Positions 1 to 14,400 of a stretch of 64,000 nt of DNA are shown here, one piece after another. Source of the stretch: Toxoplasma gondii ME49 (lineage: Eukaryota; Apicomplexa; Conoidasida; Eucoccidiorida; Sarcocystidae). The DNA lies in contig NC_031474.1 in NCBI RefSeq assembly GCF_000006565.2, positions 2,763,662 through 2,827,661 of the forward strand. The letters run 5' to 3'. The stretch's first letter is position 1. Every line of letters starts with the position of its first letter. A program made the position numbers and the translations under genes. Under the pieces are notes generated by a model. It saw only the letters and a program-made list of their open reading frames with translations, was not told where the DNA came from and did no database searches.

Positions 1-3000
1 CGCGCGACGCTGTCGTATCATCTCTGCAGACCATCCGCCGAACTTAAATGTGCGTGGACCTGGCAGACGAGATAAGTGGAGTGTGTGCTCAAGATGAAGC
101 AACTTCTATCCTGTCATGCAATCCGTGTTCCGCCAGAAAAACCACGGACGCTTGCGCTGCTGGTTCGGCTCCCGCAGATGCGCTTGAAAAAGATCACGAT
201 CGGTGTCAATCGAGATGCAGAATCATCGTTCACTTCGCCAGACGGTGGCGAGACTCGACACTGGCGAGAGCGTGTGTAGATCCGTGCTCTTTGGAGGCTC
301 CAGAGAAGGCCAATATGACAAGAAGAGGTCAGCTCTCATGCAAGCGTAGAAGTACGACGTAGCTCCGCATATCTCTGTAGTGTCTGTTCTACGCGACTTG
401 TGTTGCTGCGAGTTGACGTCTACCTCGAATAAATCGCAGGGCGACATGCACCAAGGCGTCCCGCGGCCACGAATGGAACTGGTCCATGACAGTTCCTGAC
501 ACAATTGCAGGAAACTTTCGAGCGCGCACTCGCAGGGCTTCTCCAACTGGAGAATGGCACAGAATTACATGCAAATTCCGACGAAGCTTGTCTGTGAAAA
601 ACTGCGTCAGACCCTCCCGCGTATCAGCGACATTCGCGGCCTTCGCCTGCTTCCTGAAGCCGCAAACGACAGAGGCAGTCCCGCAGCCGAGGCGTTCGAC
701 ATCAAAGGCACTCTCCACTTCGAGGCCGCAGCTACAAATCCCAGATCTCTTTTCGGAAATGCAACTCGTTTTGTCAGTACTCTTATAATTACTTGTTATG
801 CATATTTATATATGATTACGAATGCATATGTGTATATGCGTGCGCAGTTTCAAGCAAATGCGCGTGTCGATAGAGGGGATGCGTGGACAACTCCTGGAAT
901 GGAACAGGGTGAAAATCGGTGGAAGCCTTGTGCGTTGTGTCTCTGAAAACGCGACGCCGGCCGATGCTGTGCGTTGGGTCACTTGTCATACCTCAGAGAA
1001 GACAAAAGGGTGTCAAGTTCTTCTCGCGTGAACAACTCTGGAATGTTTCCGGAAGCCAGGAGGTCGTTGATGAAAACGAGAAACCCCTCGTCGACGATTT
1101 GCTGGTCCGTCAAAAGGAACGCATGCGGTGTCCCCGGTCTGACGGCTGCTTTATTCAGTAACTCCTGGAAATCAAAGAGAGAACCAAAGACTCGCCTAAC
1201 GGCCTTTGGGAAAACACCCGTGAACACGGTGGCGTACGAGTGCACGTATCTCTAGTGAATCAACCACTAGATTTCTCCATATCTATTCCTCTGCGTACAG
1301 ATAAAAATATATGTATATATATGTGTATGCATGTATAGGTAAATATGGGTGTCCATATGTATATGCGTCTCTCCTTCTATCCCTCCACACCTTCACATAT
1401 ATGTATATGTGCAGAGAGGTCTAGGAATTGTATTGCTTGCATTCATATTCCTCGTGACACGTAGCCTCGCCTAGTGTTACGCCCGTATGTATCCAACTAT
1501 ATACATATATCTATCTATATATATCTATATCTCTCTATATATAAATGGTTCCGTTTGCAGACTTGGATGTTTATCTATCTATCCCTAGATATATGTATAT
1601 ATATGCGGCGTCCGATGTGGTGCGTGTCACTCTGTTCTTGCGACTTGTGTTCACCTGTAGGTCTGTTTTGAAGGCCGTGCGGTCGTAGTGTTGGTTGACC
1701 ATGATTTGGAACATTTCCATTTTTGAGATGAAAGCCGCGAGCCTCGAGAGACTCTGTTTTCCCGAGCCCCCGACCCCGACGAGAAGGGCGTTCCCTCCAG
1801 GCTGGTCGATGATCCGACAGACGCGAGCGACGTGCTCCATGGCATCGTCGAAGAGAACTAGAGGCATTTCGACGTACGCTTGAGAGTACTCTTCGAGTTT
1901 CTCGTCAAGCACTTGCTTCAGTTGATCCATGTCTCGAATGGGCAAGTACACCTAAAGAACGTAAAAAACGTGGACCAGCACAGGAACGAAGCGAAAAAGA
2001 GCTCGAGTCAAAAACGGATATGGAGAGCTGTGAACGTGAGCTTTCTGACAGTGAGTGGCTTTGCTTGATGTCTTTTCAGTTTTCCTTCACTTGAGTGTTT
2101 CTACTCGAGTGTGGTGGACATGTGGAAACAAATGAAACTTTTCGTTTGCTTTTTGAGACTTTCGTCTCTTTTCCGTTTTTCTCATGGCGCCCTTGGGCCG
2201 TTCGCGGCCTATTCCTTGTCTTTGTTTCGATGTTTTTTCGCCCTCGCTTCCCTTCCGTCTGTTGGGTTTCTCTCGCCTCCTCTCTAGATTGCTTTTTTCT
2301 TTGGCTGCCTGTCCCCTTGCACTCCTCTGTGTTTTTACCCCTCATGATCGTGAGCCTTCCTTTCGTGTGGGATCTCTCGTCTTGCCTCTCTCTCCGTCTG
2401 CTGGCTTTCTCCTTTCCCCCTTTCCATCGTGACTGCCTCGCGACTTTGCCCTTTCTCTTCTGTTTTGTTCTTTTTCGCCTCGTTCCTTCCTCCTTCGTTC
2501 GCACCCATCCCCTTAGTTTCCATGCATTCCTCCTTTCCGTCCCCTGACTTCTTTCCTCTTTCTTCTCTTGTGTTTGCGTGGGTGACTTTACTCGGTCGTT
2601 CCCGCCGCTTTCGGAGACGAAGGAGGTCATGACATTCGGCGTTTGAAGAAGGGCGTCAGGTTTCTCGTCGGGGAAGAATTTCTTGGCAGTCTTGGCCAAG
2701 ATTTCGTCGAACGCCTTTGCGTCTGCCCCGTCGACCAAGCGGTCGCGAACGACGCGGGATGCCTCGTGCATCCAGAGGCGAACGAACTTTGTTGTGCCCC
2801 CAGAGACTTGCGTGTACATGGCAGCTTTGGACTGGAGAACGCCCTGGAAGATGAACGACAAGTCTCTCAAACTGAAGATGTAGTGGAACTTCTTGGCAGA
2901 AGGCAAGAAGGCGGGAGAGGCGCGCAGGGTGTGGAACATGTCAATGGTTGCCTGCACCAGAGAACCCTCGAGCGCCTGAATCGCCGAGTCGAAAGGCAAG

Positions 3001-4524
3001 AGGTGGTGTCGGAGGATGGAACCATAGATCCTCGCGATGTTCTCGGCGTCCGGTGGAAAGCACGCAATCACAGTAAAATGTCGCTGGAGACGCGCGCTGA
3101 TGTTAAAGGACCCCGCAGTCGGATTCATGCTCGCCATGTACTGGACGTCCACGACTTGTTTCCTCTCGTCGAGTCGGTCCCGGTCGAACATCGAACGGTA
3201 ATCCACGAGCTGGCGCAAGAGCTCCAGCGGCGCCTGCGTCTCGTACTTGTCCACGAACGGCATGTTGAAGTCGTCAATGTAGAACACAATTCGCTTGTTT
3301 CCAGCTGGGCCGTACGAGTGACCCGTCCTGCCCACACGCAACGCGAAGCGATACAGGGCGAGGACGAACTGTGCCGGCGCGCACGAGGAAGCGAAAGAGA
3401 AAAACGGGAGACGAGAGGAGAGAAGAGAGGGAAGGCGAAGGAATCGAAGGGAGGAGAGGAACGAGGGAAGCAGGGTGGAGGGGAGAGTCGGGAGCACGGT
3501 GAGAGGAAGTATAAGAGAGAGAGGGCGAAGGAGCCAGAGAGGAGACGAGAATCAGGGGAAGCAAGAAAACGCGTCAAACACAATCTCTGCAGAAGTAACT
3601 TGTGTGGTGTTGCGGAGTCACAAGAAGAGAGATGAGAAGAGAAGCAGAACAGAGGAGAGCGAACAGCTTTGTCACTTGCAGACCACAGCAGGTTTTTCGG
3701 AAGCAGGCGAGAACAGCTTGAGTATAGGCGCGACAGGGGATCATTGGCACGAGAAGACATGAATATGTTCTACAGGAACAGGCAACGCTCTTCATCTGTT
3801 AAGCAGCGACTCCGTCATCATACAATGAAATATCGACGTTGCTACACTCTACAGAGGTCGACCATGTGGAGGTGTGAGTCATGCAGGTATGCGCAGTGCG
3901 CTCCAGCTAACGTACTCTGTTGCTGCACGAGTCCACTCGTCTTTTATTCAAAAACAAGTCTCAGAAAATACTAGAGGAATGCACACCTAGACTACTGGTG
4001 ACAAGGGTAGGGAACTCACACAGGTGCCTGAAGTTTTGCCTCTCCTGACAACCGAACAGTTGAAGAAAGTCGGGTGTACGTTCGAGTCAACAGGAAGGTG
4101 CGTGTGATTGTCTTCGAATCCACGACAAGAGACCGCGCATGAGTGTCTTTCAGAATGGAAGGCGTTTCATGTTGTGCAGATAGGAGTTGCGAAGCGACGG
4201 CTTTTCCTCTTCTGACTCGGTCTCTCGCGCCTGCTGAACGGCCACTCACGCGACGCCGGTTGAGGTGTTCCTACCTTTTCTCAATGTTGTTTTCAATGAT
4301 CGCCTGAAGCGTACGCGAGTCTGTGTAAGAATTCAAGTTAACCGTCGTAGACAGAATCTCGTCCGGCAATCCTCGAAGGTAATCCTATGAACGATCATAC
4401 ATGCGAGACATCAAAGTGATAGGTTCTTTAAACCATGAATCTTAGAGAAATACACACATATACAGATGCAGATACATCACACGCACCCAGCAGGCTAATA
4501 TATCAAATGATATTGTTAAGCATT

Positions 4525-4564
<40 letters not shown>

Positions 4565-5300
4565 TTGGGAAACCAAATCGATCAAAACAATCACACACGT
4601 ATACGTACACATAAAGGTAGTACATCACACACCTACTCTCTTGTGCATATATATATATATATATATATATACGCACATGATGCGGTACCTGTACCGGTGA
4701 GTATACAAATACGCACATGGCACAAGGTATGTACTTTCGCAAAAACATACGCACATTGGCCCCCTGCGTTCACCTACCTTGATAATCGTTGTTTTTCCTG
4801 TCCCGGAGGAGCCAACGAGAAGCAGCGGCTTTCTTCTTCGAACGTGGAGGTCGGCAACAAAGTGCAGCCTGCATTTGCAGAGGCACCCACACAAAGATAA
4901 GGACTGAACGCCCGACACGAGGGAGCACGAGACAGTGAAAATTACGAACCGTGCACAGCTTGCATGCAGATGGCGGTGTTGCAGCTGTCGGCTGAGTACC
5001 TGTCTACGTAACGCACTTTGCATGCTGGTCGTGAGGCAGACAGTCGAATTTGGACTGGATAACAACGACCTGGCTGCACACAGTGAGGTCAGTCTTTCAC
5101 ATGGGTGCGCAAAAGGAGAACCACAGGCAGGGCAAATCGAGACAGAGTTATCCTGACCAAAGACAGGGAAAGCCAAGACCACGAAGAGGCATTTAAGCGC
5201 CTGGGAAACACACAGCCTACGTAGGACCCCTCAGAGGTAAAAAACAGACGAACTCCCCCAGCCTTGCACACTCAGCTATACAACACTCTCTCTCTCTCGC

Positions 5301-5331
<31 letters not shown>

Positions 5332-5398
5332 TCTTCAGTGTATTTATTAATATACACATATACTTTAAAAGATGCGTAAATGTATTAATACATATATA

Positions 5399-5429
<31 letters not shown>

Positions 5430-8400
5430 AGATATATATACATGTGTGGGGTCTTGTCAATGTGCCAGTCAGAGGGCGGCAACACAGGACCATGGAGAAC
5501 TGAGGAAGTGCGAGAACCACTGATTCACCAGGTGCAGAGCCGTTCTCAACCGTTCAGAAGGAAAAAGAGGAGAAATCAAGCCTCAGGAGAGAGACGAGAA
5601 AGGACTGCTCGCTAGGCTGCAAGAAACGCGACTACGGGACTCGGTCGTTCGGTGCGACGTCGTGCAAGACGGAGTAGAAACGCAATCGAGAGAAGGCTTC
5701 TTCGAGGTGAAGGCCATGGCTCACTGGAGACGGGTCACCAAACGGAGTGCAAAGAAAACTCGAAACTGCAAGATGGCGCGCAAGCACGCAGGCGTCGGGG
5801 CAAGTCCCAACCTCGACCGCAGAGCCTCCCGGCGCGGATGACCGCCCAGTGCGGACCCTCATGCAGTGTGGACAGAGGTGGACGCACCGAACGGTGTCGA
5901 CTGTTGAGACGACAATGTTTGTGAAGATTGTGTCTGGGGCAGGCTGGTACGGCAAGAGGTCTTGCGCCCAAGGAACCCATTGACAAGACACTTCGTCAAA
6001 TCTGTAGTCGAAGCAGAGTCCGCCCTCAGGAAACTTGATCTTCGAGGCACTCCGCAGCCAGCTGTTGAACTGGTTTCTGACGGACAGAAAAGAAGAGGCA
6101 ACGCTTTGGAACGGAACTGTATCTTGGCACTTCTCCTCTATTAATCTACATACCAAGATACGAAGAAAACAAGAGTTGTATTCACACTGCAAGTTCCCAC
6201 AATACCTCCACTTCAGGAGCCTCCTATACACCCAGCGGCGTTCTGACCCAACGCAGTCTCCAGGGTCACCTGCATTCGACTCCATGAGCGCCGTGCCTCA
6301 CTCACATACATGCTGTGAGAGTCTCCAGCTCAAGGTGGACAGGTCTCTGTTCCTATCACGTGCATGCATGACTTTTGTATCCAGGATTTCGAAGCCAGTG
6401 CGAGTGCGATCCACATCGCCCTGGCGGAAATGAGACACGATTCGCGACAAAAGAAATGAAATGGAGACCTGGATGGACCGAGAAGGTTGCAGGAATAAAG
6501 ACACCCTTTCGTTCATCCCAACTGGCAAAATCCTTCCAACTGCAGGTGGAATGAAACCTATCCGATGAACAGAACGACAGACCTTCCCCGATCACACACG
6601 CGTCTGGATGCATATCTGGAAACTCCTTCATACATCGTATATATATATATATATATATGCATATATATGTAAATGTATATATACATATATTTGTACATGT
6701 GTATGTGCAACTGTGAACTTGACTTTAGAATACACACAGACAAATTTCATTGTTCTGTACCTGTAGTTTACAACTTTGTCGTCCGCAAGACATCCCCCGA
6801 CCGTCCACATGAGAGCAACGACGAAGTACGCCTCGTAGACGAGTTTCTGTTCATCTGGAGACTTCGATCTCAGCAGTTCCATGTTCTCCTTGGTGTTGTT
6901 ATACAGCATGGCGTCGATAAAGCAACAAATGCTCTCGACGAATGCAATGTCGTTCATTGGGCAAATGAACTTGAAGTTTTTCCGGAATGTGTCAATGTTC
7001 TGCAGCGCAGAAAGAAGGCGAAACATGGCGTCCGCGGATCCTCGCCCTCACCGAAAGTCGGAAAGGCTCAGACACATTCGGAAGCGAATCTCCCGTTAAC
7101 TGCTAATGTTCGAACGTACAAGGTAAACTCATCCATCGCAGGTTCGGTCTAAAGTCCTTGAGTACTATGCAAGCTGCATGGCTCCTGCGACATTGCGATG
7201 ATGAGGACAGCGAGCGAGAAAACGCGTTCTAAAACGACGACATGCAGGTCGTCCGGAATCCAGCAATATTGTGTGGTTCGTGTCTCCAGAGTCCAAGCCT
7301 AGTTTCCTCGCATGTCCGCACGCATAATATACGACTCAGCTCACCAGCTGACAGGAAGAGCTTCTCGGTGTGAGCACAGGCGATGAAACTAGTCCCTCAG
7401 CAGTTCTACATATATATCTATACACACAGGTATGTAAACATATATATATATATATATAAGTTTGTGTTTGCGTGTGCAAACGCCTGCAAGGTACAGCTAG
7501 TCAATGCGCATCACTATTTAAAACGTCACCGCCTGCATAACCATATTTATCAATTTATTTGGTTGAAGTTGTGTAACCTGTAAGAGGTCTGTTTTTGTCG
7601 GGGCGAGACGCGAGGCTTCAGGAACGTGGTGTTGCTTGTCTGAGTGTGAATGGCGTCGAGCCGCAAAGCTGAAGAAGACATCGATCATTGGCTGCTCCGT
7701 GTTTTCGGATAATTTTCTTGAAATAGCAGTCTGTACGCATTGTGTGTCTGCCAGGTCGCAGGAGTTAGTAGTTGAGGCTGTTGAGAAAGGTAGAAAGCTG
7801 CCTGTTCTAACCTGTTCAAAGTAGTAGGAGAAGAGCAAGTAGAACTGAGACTGAGCAATCTGATCGGGAAGCGTTTCTCTCCAAGAAACAAGAAACGGCT
7901 TCCACCCAACATCGTTTTCGTTGATGAACAAGACGCCTCCTCTTGAAACTGTTGCTGGACTTGCATGCTTCATGTCGGCCACTTCGAAGAGCATCCGCAT
8001 GGTGTTTGTGAATGGAATTCTCTCATTGCTCACGAGAGTGAGAACCTGCCAAGGAACGAGAAAAATAGAGAAACGAATCGCAGCCGCATCTCAAGAAACG
8101 CATGGGGGAAAACCCCTTTGGAAGCGATCACTTGTGGTCTCCAGCTGAGTCGGGAGTAAGGCTGGGCCACCGCCATGACGTTTCAAACGCTGGTATATCC
8201 TCAAACGACGGGGATGTAAGAGACGATCGTACCGGCGAGCGTCCCCACCAGTAGAAACGTCGAGTCGCCCAATCTAAGGCCGCCACCGAAAAACCGACGA
8301 CAGCGGAGAAAAAAAGAAAGCAGCATAGAGAAACGACGCTGCACAAGACACCAGAATGCCCAACAGATACAGAAACGCTCCAAGTTCGACAGGCAACGCT

Positions 8401-11400
8401 TGAAGGGGATATTGAGTGTTCTGGGTGCGAATGATGCATCGACGCAGGAGCGTTTTCTCAGAAGACGAATCGGGTCACGAGCGATCGATGATCACTTCGT
8501 CATTCTCAGGTGGCACAATGAAGACAGGAAGCACGGTGCGAAATGTGAAGAAAGACACAAGCGAAAGAAAAACGGGATGCAAGCGTCCTCAGGAGAACAA
8601 GGTCTCGGTCTCGGACAACGCACCTCGCCTCGACCTGTACCGTGTATTGACAGTCGACGGACGTCTCCATGCATTTAACAATGCACATGTAGAAGCGTGA
8701 GCTTCAAGGTGCGCACACGAACATCCATTCTTAAATAGAAGTGTGTTTTTATGTCTCTTCCTTAAACATATATATATATATATATATTCTTTTGATGTCG
8801 ACGGTCGCCTATCGCGGAGCGTCGCTGTGAGCGATAGAGGCCCCCAGGCCAACTACATCTGGCGCAGAGAGTGATTTGCCGGGTCAGGGATTTCGCGGTG
8901 TTCCCTGCATGCACATACTTTGTTGTCGTCCATCACCGTGTTCATCGACTCAATCCATTCTGCGTCGATGTCGCCATCTAAAACGATCCATTTGTGCAGC
9001 TGCGAAGACTTGAACCGTCCTCGTTCCTTCGACATGTTTCGCATCACCACTGCGATTGCTCCATCCTTCCACTCTTTGCTGGGCGTCATGTACCTGCAGA
9101 GAGAGCCCAACACCGAAGTCGGCAACGCGTGGACTTCGCCACCCTCTGACGCAGTCGCGAGCGAACCTCCGTACAAAGAGAACCTCGAATGACCGCCGTC
9201 CACCAAGCTTCCCTTTGACAGCTGAGGACGCCACACATTCTGCGTTTCCATACTCCACCGGGGGTCGGTCGTTCACATGTGCGTGGAAGCTGCGTTCAGG
9301 TGTACTCTGGGTTTAGGCGAACTAATTTTTCTCAGGAAACAAAACGTACTGGGCAGACATTGTTTGGCGTCCACTGGCAAGCGAGAGACAGCAACGCCCA
9401 GCCACAACGAGCCTCTCTCTACTGAGATGTTCACTTGTGCGCCAGACTGACGATGAGAGTGTCTCCTCCTCGGTTGCCCTTCTCCTCATACAGTCGCTTG
9501 CTCTTTTCCTCAGTGCTCATTTCGTGTTTTCTCCCTCGAATCCCTTCTCCTCGCACCCGTAAAGTTCACTGGAGGAAATCGCTTTCGGATTGAGAGCTTC
9601 AAACACCGCTTCCTGGCCGAGGGAGATGAGTGCTTTATTCAGCGTCTTCCACACGCACGACTTGCTGCACCCAGGCGGACCGAGCACGAACAAACAGTGG
9701 CGAACCTGGAACCACAAAAGCCATGAAAATCAAATCGACACACCAAACACACCTTCAAAACCAAAACGCAAAGCCTCACAGACTCAACTACCACGCTTCA
9801 AAGAAACGGTTCACAGATGCATATATATATAAATATATATTTATGTATATATACTTATACTGGTATAAATAAATAGTTATATATATATATATATATATGA
9901 GTATATGGGTAGACATAAGCATATGGTTAGAGAAGCAACTGCGCATTTTCTTGGTGCGCAGCTCCTGTCTTTGTCTACATTTGTATATTTCTACTTGCGT
10001 CGCCACGTGGATCTACGCGTTCGTTTATACGGGAAAAAGTAGAGATGTGCATTTGTATAGAAATGGAAATTCGTCTCAGTGAGGGGCAGCGCCTTGCTGG
10101 GAGCGAACGCCACGGGACGTCACATGCATTTTTGCATTTCACGGATGGCTCCGTGGTCCGCCAGAGAGAAGCAAGCGGCGAACGTGACTCCGACTGTGAC
10201 TTCTCATTTGTCGTTTTTCGTCTCTTCCTATACGGGAGACAGGAGACACCTGAAAAGCAGGTCGTGTGCATCTGTCTTCGGAATTCCAGTCAAACGTGGA
10301 ACAGCGTTCTCTGCTCGAGACGTACTGAGAGAATCTCGTGGAGCTGCACACACTTGAGGACGAATTGTTCCTCCGCCTGCAGCTTTTGCTTCTTCGTCAC
10401 GTTTGTGACGGCTTTCCAAAGTTGTGCGTCGCGCTTCGATGGAGCTTGGATACCGGGAAACAAGTCCTCGATCAAGCGAAGGAAAATCGGCTTGTCTAAA
10501 CTCGCAGTCCCCAGAAGAAATAAAAAACAATCCAATCGAAGAAACAGAGATCGAGGTTCTCACGGTCGCTACGCGCAATGGGACGGTTGCCTGAGATGCT
10601 TTGCCTTAAACGCTCCTGTTACATATATTTAATCGTGCAGGTCCGCGTGTAGACCTCTATGCCATATTTGCAGTGGTAGATACCACTGCATATCTCCATC
10701 GTTAAGAGCCAGTACGTACTCATTCAGGCCTATATATATCTATATATATTTATTTATATATTTATATGCATATACATGCGGATGCTAACATGTGTGCAAA
10801 TCCCATAGTGTCACCGTACTTGAATTCTGATACCTGCAGATCCGTATACATCTGCATGTTGAAGTGGAGACACTGACACATTTCTTCAGCCGCGTATGTT
10901 CCTGCTTTCTTGGGGAAGAGTCAAGCGTCTGAAGGCGTTTCGACTACACAGAAGAACTTGGAATCCGTGTTCCACTCCGTGGTATACACTCTTCCCTGTA
11001 AAGCATCTAGCGATTTGTCAACGCAGACAGCTTGAATGCAGTTGATAAAGACCTGGGCTGTCTGCATCCGTCGTTCATGTGTTCATGTCACTCGCTTCTC
11101 GGCTCGTCGCCTTACCGTCTGTGGTGATTTTCGCGATGTTGAAGTCTCTTAAAGCTCTCATGAGAAGCATTTCTTCGTCCACTGCTGTGTCTGCACGCTT
11201 GAGCGAACCTGCTTGTCTCAGCACAGCTTTGACGGCTCTGAGCCCCCAGTCGTAGTGCAGCGCTTTGGAGAGCAAGGCACTGCACAGCGAGTAGAGCGTG
11301 ACGAATTTGTGCGCTAACGCCCTGGCGTTGATGAATCCCTCCGACATCAGCATGTTTTCGCAGATGAACAGCACATCAGGGATGATCATCGCGCAGGACC

Positions 11401-14400
11401 TGGGCAAGACAACAGAGCCACACACACACAGACACAAACACACGGAGAACAAAGCAGGTTTTTGCCTCCTGAAAAAAAACAGTTCCGACAAGGATCTCGC
11501 TGAGCGAACTCGGGGGATCAGCGAAGGACATCATGGTGAGGGAGAAAACAGGGAAAACGGTGAATCGCCGGAACCTTTGATCCAGTAGCGACTCAGTGAA
11601 ATACTCGGTTTACGTTCAGTGTCCTTGCCATATCTCTATGAAAATATGTGTAGAGACGGATGCCAAGTTGTGTCTCAACCCATGCAGATATCCGTCTACA
11701 GATGTATACATATCAGTCGATGCGAATCTGCGTTTGCAGCTGCACTCCATTCTGTGAATAAGCGTCTGTGTTTAGATGTGGAAGGAGATAACTTCGACGA
11801 AGGCAGGGAGAGCTGTTATATTCCCCAAAAGACAGCGATGTCGAAGCGCGTGTTCCGCGACGAGAGATGCCTAGAGAGATACGACGCTCTCCTCTCGACC
11901 GCTCTGTCGCGTGAGTCCTGTGAAAACGTCACCTCCGCTTCTACGCATGCGTCGCCCATTTGCGTGCAGACGGGAGGGAACCAACGCAAAGGAGACGAGA
12001 GTGTGTTCGTACCTGAAAAGCGCCTTCAAGTTTTCTGGCAGCTCCGTTCGCCCTGCGTATCCAGGATTCATGGTGATGAAGAAGCCGCACGTAGGGATGA
12101 GGTGGATTTCCTCATCCATGAATTGAAACCGTTTCTTGCCTTCCTTGATCGCATCTAAGATCGACTTGACTTGCGTGGAGACGACGGACAGCACTTCGAT
12201 GGATATGCGGTTGAACTCGTCGAAACACCCCCAAGCTCCAGACTGCGCCAAACCCATGAAAATCTGTGCCATCGACAAATAATTCATCTGGTCTGAGCAG
12301 TTGAAGACAAAGACTGGCAAGCCAATCGCTCGACTCAGGTCCTTGGTGGTCTCGGTCTTCCCCGTTCCTGCGCGACGACGCTCGAGGCACAGCAAGGAAT
12401 GGCGTCACTCAGGAAAGAGCGGAACGCACGCATAAACAAGAGATCGCCTCGATTCACAGACAACTCAAGGAAAGGGCAGGAAACGGTGTCTCGACAACTG
12501 ATGCAGCACGTCGGAACACGGCGAACGAAACGAACAAGTTCGTTTTCAACTCAGGACTCGCGCTTTGGCGGAGCGACCACAAGCTTCGTTGATGAAAGAG
12601 GGGTGTCCTCGTCTCAACATGACCGGAGTTGAGTCTCTCGCAATCGGCCCGAGAGCTCGTTTCTTTTCCTCTCCGTCTCCGGGTGCTTTCACTCATCTCT
12701 TCATTTGCGTCTATCAACACATTCCGAATGCCCTCATCCACACTCGTCTGGCGAGAGATCACGGTGTAGAAACAGCAGCTCAAGCAGTCGAGCCAGTGTT
12801 TGACAGTCTGTCTACAGCTATTCGTCGATCGTCGCGTTATCGAAAACTCGAAAAGCAGCTTCTTCTACCGGCTTTTCGAATGCTGCTCCTTCGCTCGCGT
12901 CTCATGCCCCTCTTCCTTAGACACACTGTGCCCTGTTCCCCTCTCGAGCGTCAGTGCAAGTCTCCACCTGAGTCGAGGTGTGGCAGGTACGCCTGAAATC
13001 AGCAAGTCAGTGCTTTCAACTCCCCTAACGACTGTCTTTTTATGGCAAGTTCCTGGGTCGACCCAGAGTGTGTGCAGTTGCAGACCCCCTGCAGATTTCG
13101 TCCCTACTTGTCTTCCTCTGTCTCGGCAGCTCTGTTGGCTCTCAGGCCTAGCGAGACACCACAAGTGAACCGTCTGCGAGTATCCCTTCTTTCTCCGCTT
13201 CGTCGTGAGTGTGCTTCGGCAAAGATCACTGCAGAAGATTTGTCCCGAGTTTCCAAAGCGTCCGCTCACCTGCCGGGCCTGCTGGCGCTCCTCCCATTAT
13301 CAGGTTGAGTGCCTGAGTGAGAGTGATGTAGCATCTGTCTGTGAGAGGCGTGATGACCAGGCGTCCACAGTTGCCCACATATTCATACATGTAGGTCGTG
13401 GACCAGTCGCACATGCGAACCAAACACGTCTTCTTCTCCTCGCCAGGCTTCTGCGCCCAGTAGAAGCGCAGCTGCGACTGCCACTGAAACGCGCTGGCTG
13501 CAGAGAACGAGGAAGCGGGAGAACGGCAGGAAAGACCGCGAAGCAGAGACTGTTTTTGAACGAGGAGACGCGCATGACGCAGATGCAGCGGCGAGGTTCC
13601 CTCGCAGCGCTTGCCGGCAGACGGAGGGGCAAGAGAAGAGGCGAAAAAGAGGCGAAACAAAGGCAGAAGGGAGAAGGAAGAAAGAGGGAATACGGGAAAA
13701 GGGAGAGAAAAGGAAAGTCAGGAAGAGCGGAAAAAGCGAGACGCCGAACAAACGAGCGAGGGAGAAAAGAGGGAGACGGATAAAGAGGGAAAGGGCAACA
13801 GAAAAGGAAAGAAGAGAACAATAAGAAAGCGAAAAAAAGAGAAGCACAGAATGAAGAGAGATGGAGGAAGAGGGAAGGACAGGATAAGGCCGAAGTAGGA
13901 AGAGGCAACGAGAGAGAGGACGCGAAGAAGAAGCAGCGGAAGGCAGCGCCTATGTAACCGAAGAAGTGAAAGAGAAAGAGGGGAAGGGGTGAGCATCAGA
14001 GAACGAGGACAAGAAGCTGTCGCAGAGGACGAAGCACCGGCAGGCAGAAAGCGGATCGTCAATGAGAGAAAAAAAGGGAAACCATCCGATTCGGAGGACA
14101 AGCAGACACTCACAAGCGCTCTGATTGAATTGGTGTCTCTTGTTGGATCGTCGTTGCTCCGCCCGATGGAGTGAAAGAATCCTCCAGAAAGATTCAACCA
14201 ATAGAGGAAGAAAACGAAAGGCCGACCCTTCACGGGACGACGCTCGACGAAAGCGGCACATAGGCTTCAAGAAAAAAGGGTGTCTGGTAGAGCAGGGAAC
14301 GAGAGCAGCTGTCGAAAGGAGGAGACACAACGCCTACCTTCTGTGAGCTTTTTTGTGATGAACGACTCAACGACGTCTCGCGCATGCACATCGATGGTAA

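Larger units (their letters stand above)
2592..6999 (-). other. Dynein AAA2-AAA3 connector and AAA3 module
   Basis: Exon 6761-6999 is the connector ([16 protein letters not shown]). Exon 5888-6076 carries [19 protein letters not shown] and STVDTVR. AAA3 follows: Walker [10 protein letters not shown] in 4778-4868, [20 protein letters not shown] in 4275-4384, Walker [10 protein letters not shown] and sensor MNPTAGSF in the long exon 2592-3327, then [15 protein letters not shown] and [16 protein letters not shown]3 is a regulatory ATPase site in dyneins and is intact here. The exon 2592-3327 donor (CGA|gtaaag) was chosen because it keeps phase 0 with 1655-1951. Confidence 0.9.

Noticed and set aside
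2643..3635. 330-codon open frame on the + strand
   Set aside because: It is antisense to dynein exon 2592-3327, whose product is unmistakable; the + frame continues into the purine-rich intron tract and resembles nothing.
13205..13898. Lys/Arg/Glu-rich frames across 13.2-13.9 kb (+)
   Set aside because: They follow from the purine-rich composition and overlap dynein exon 13270-13497 on the other strand.
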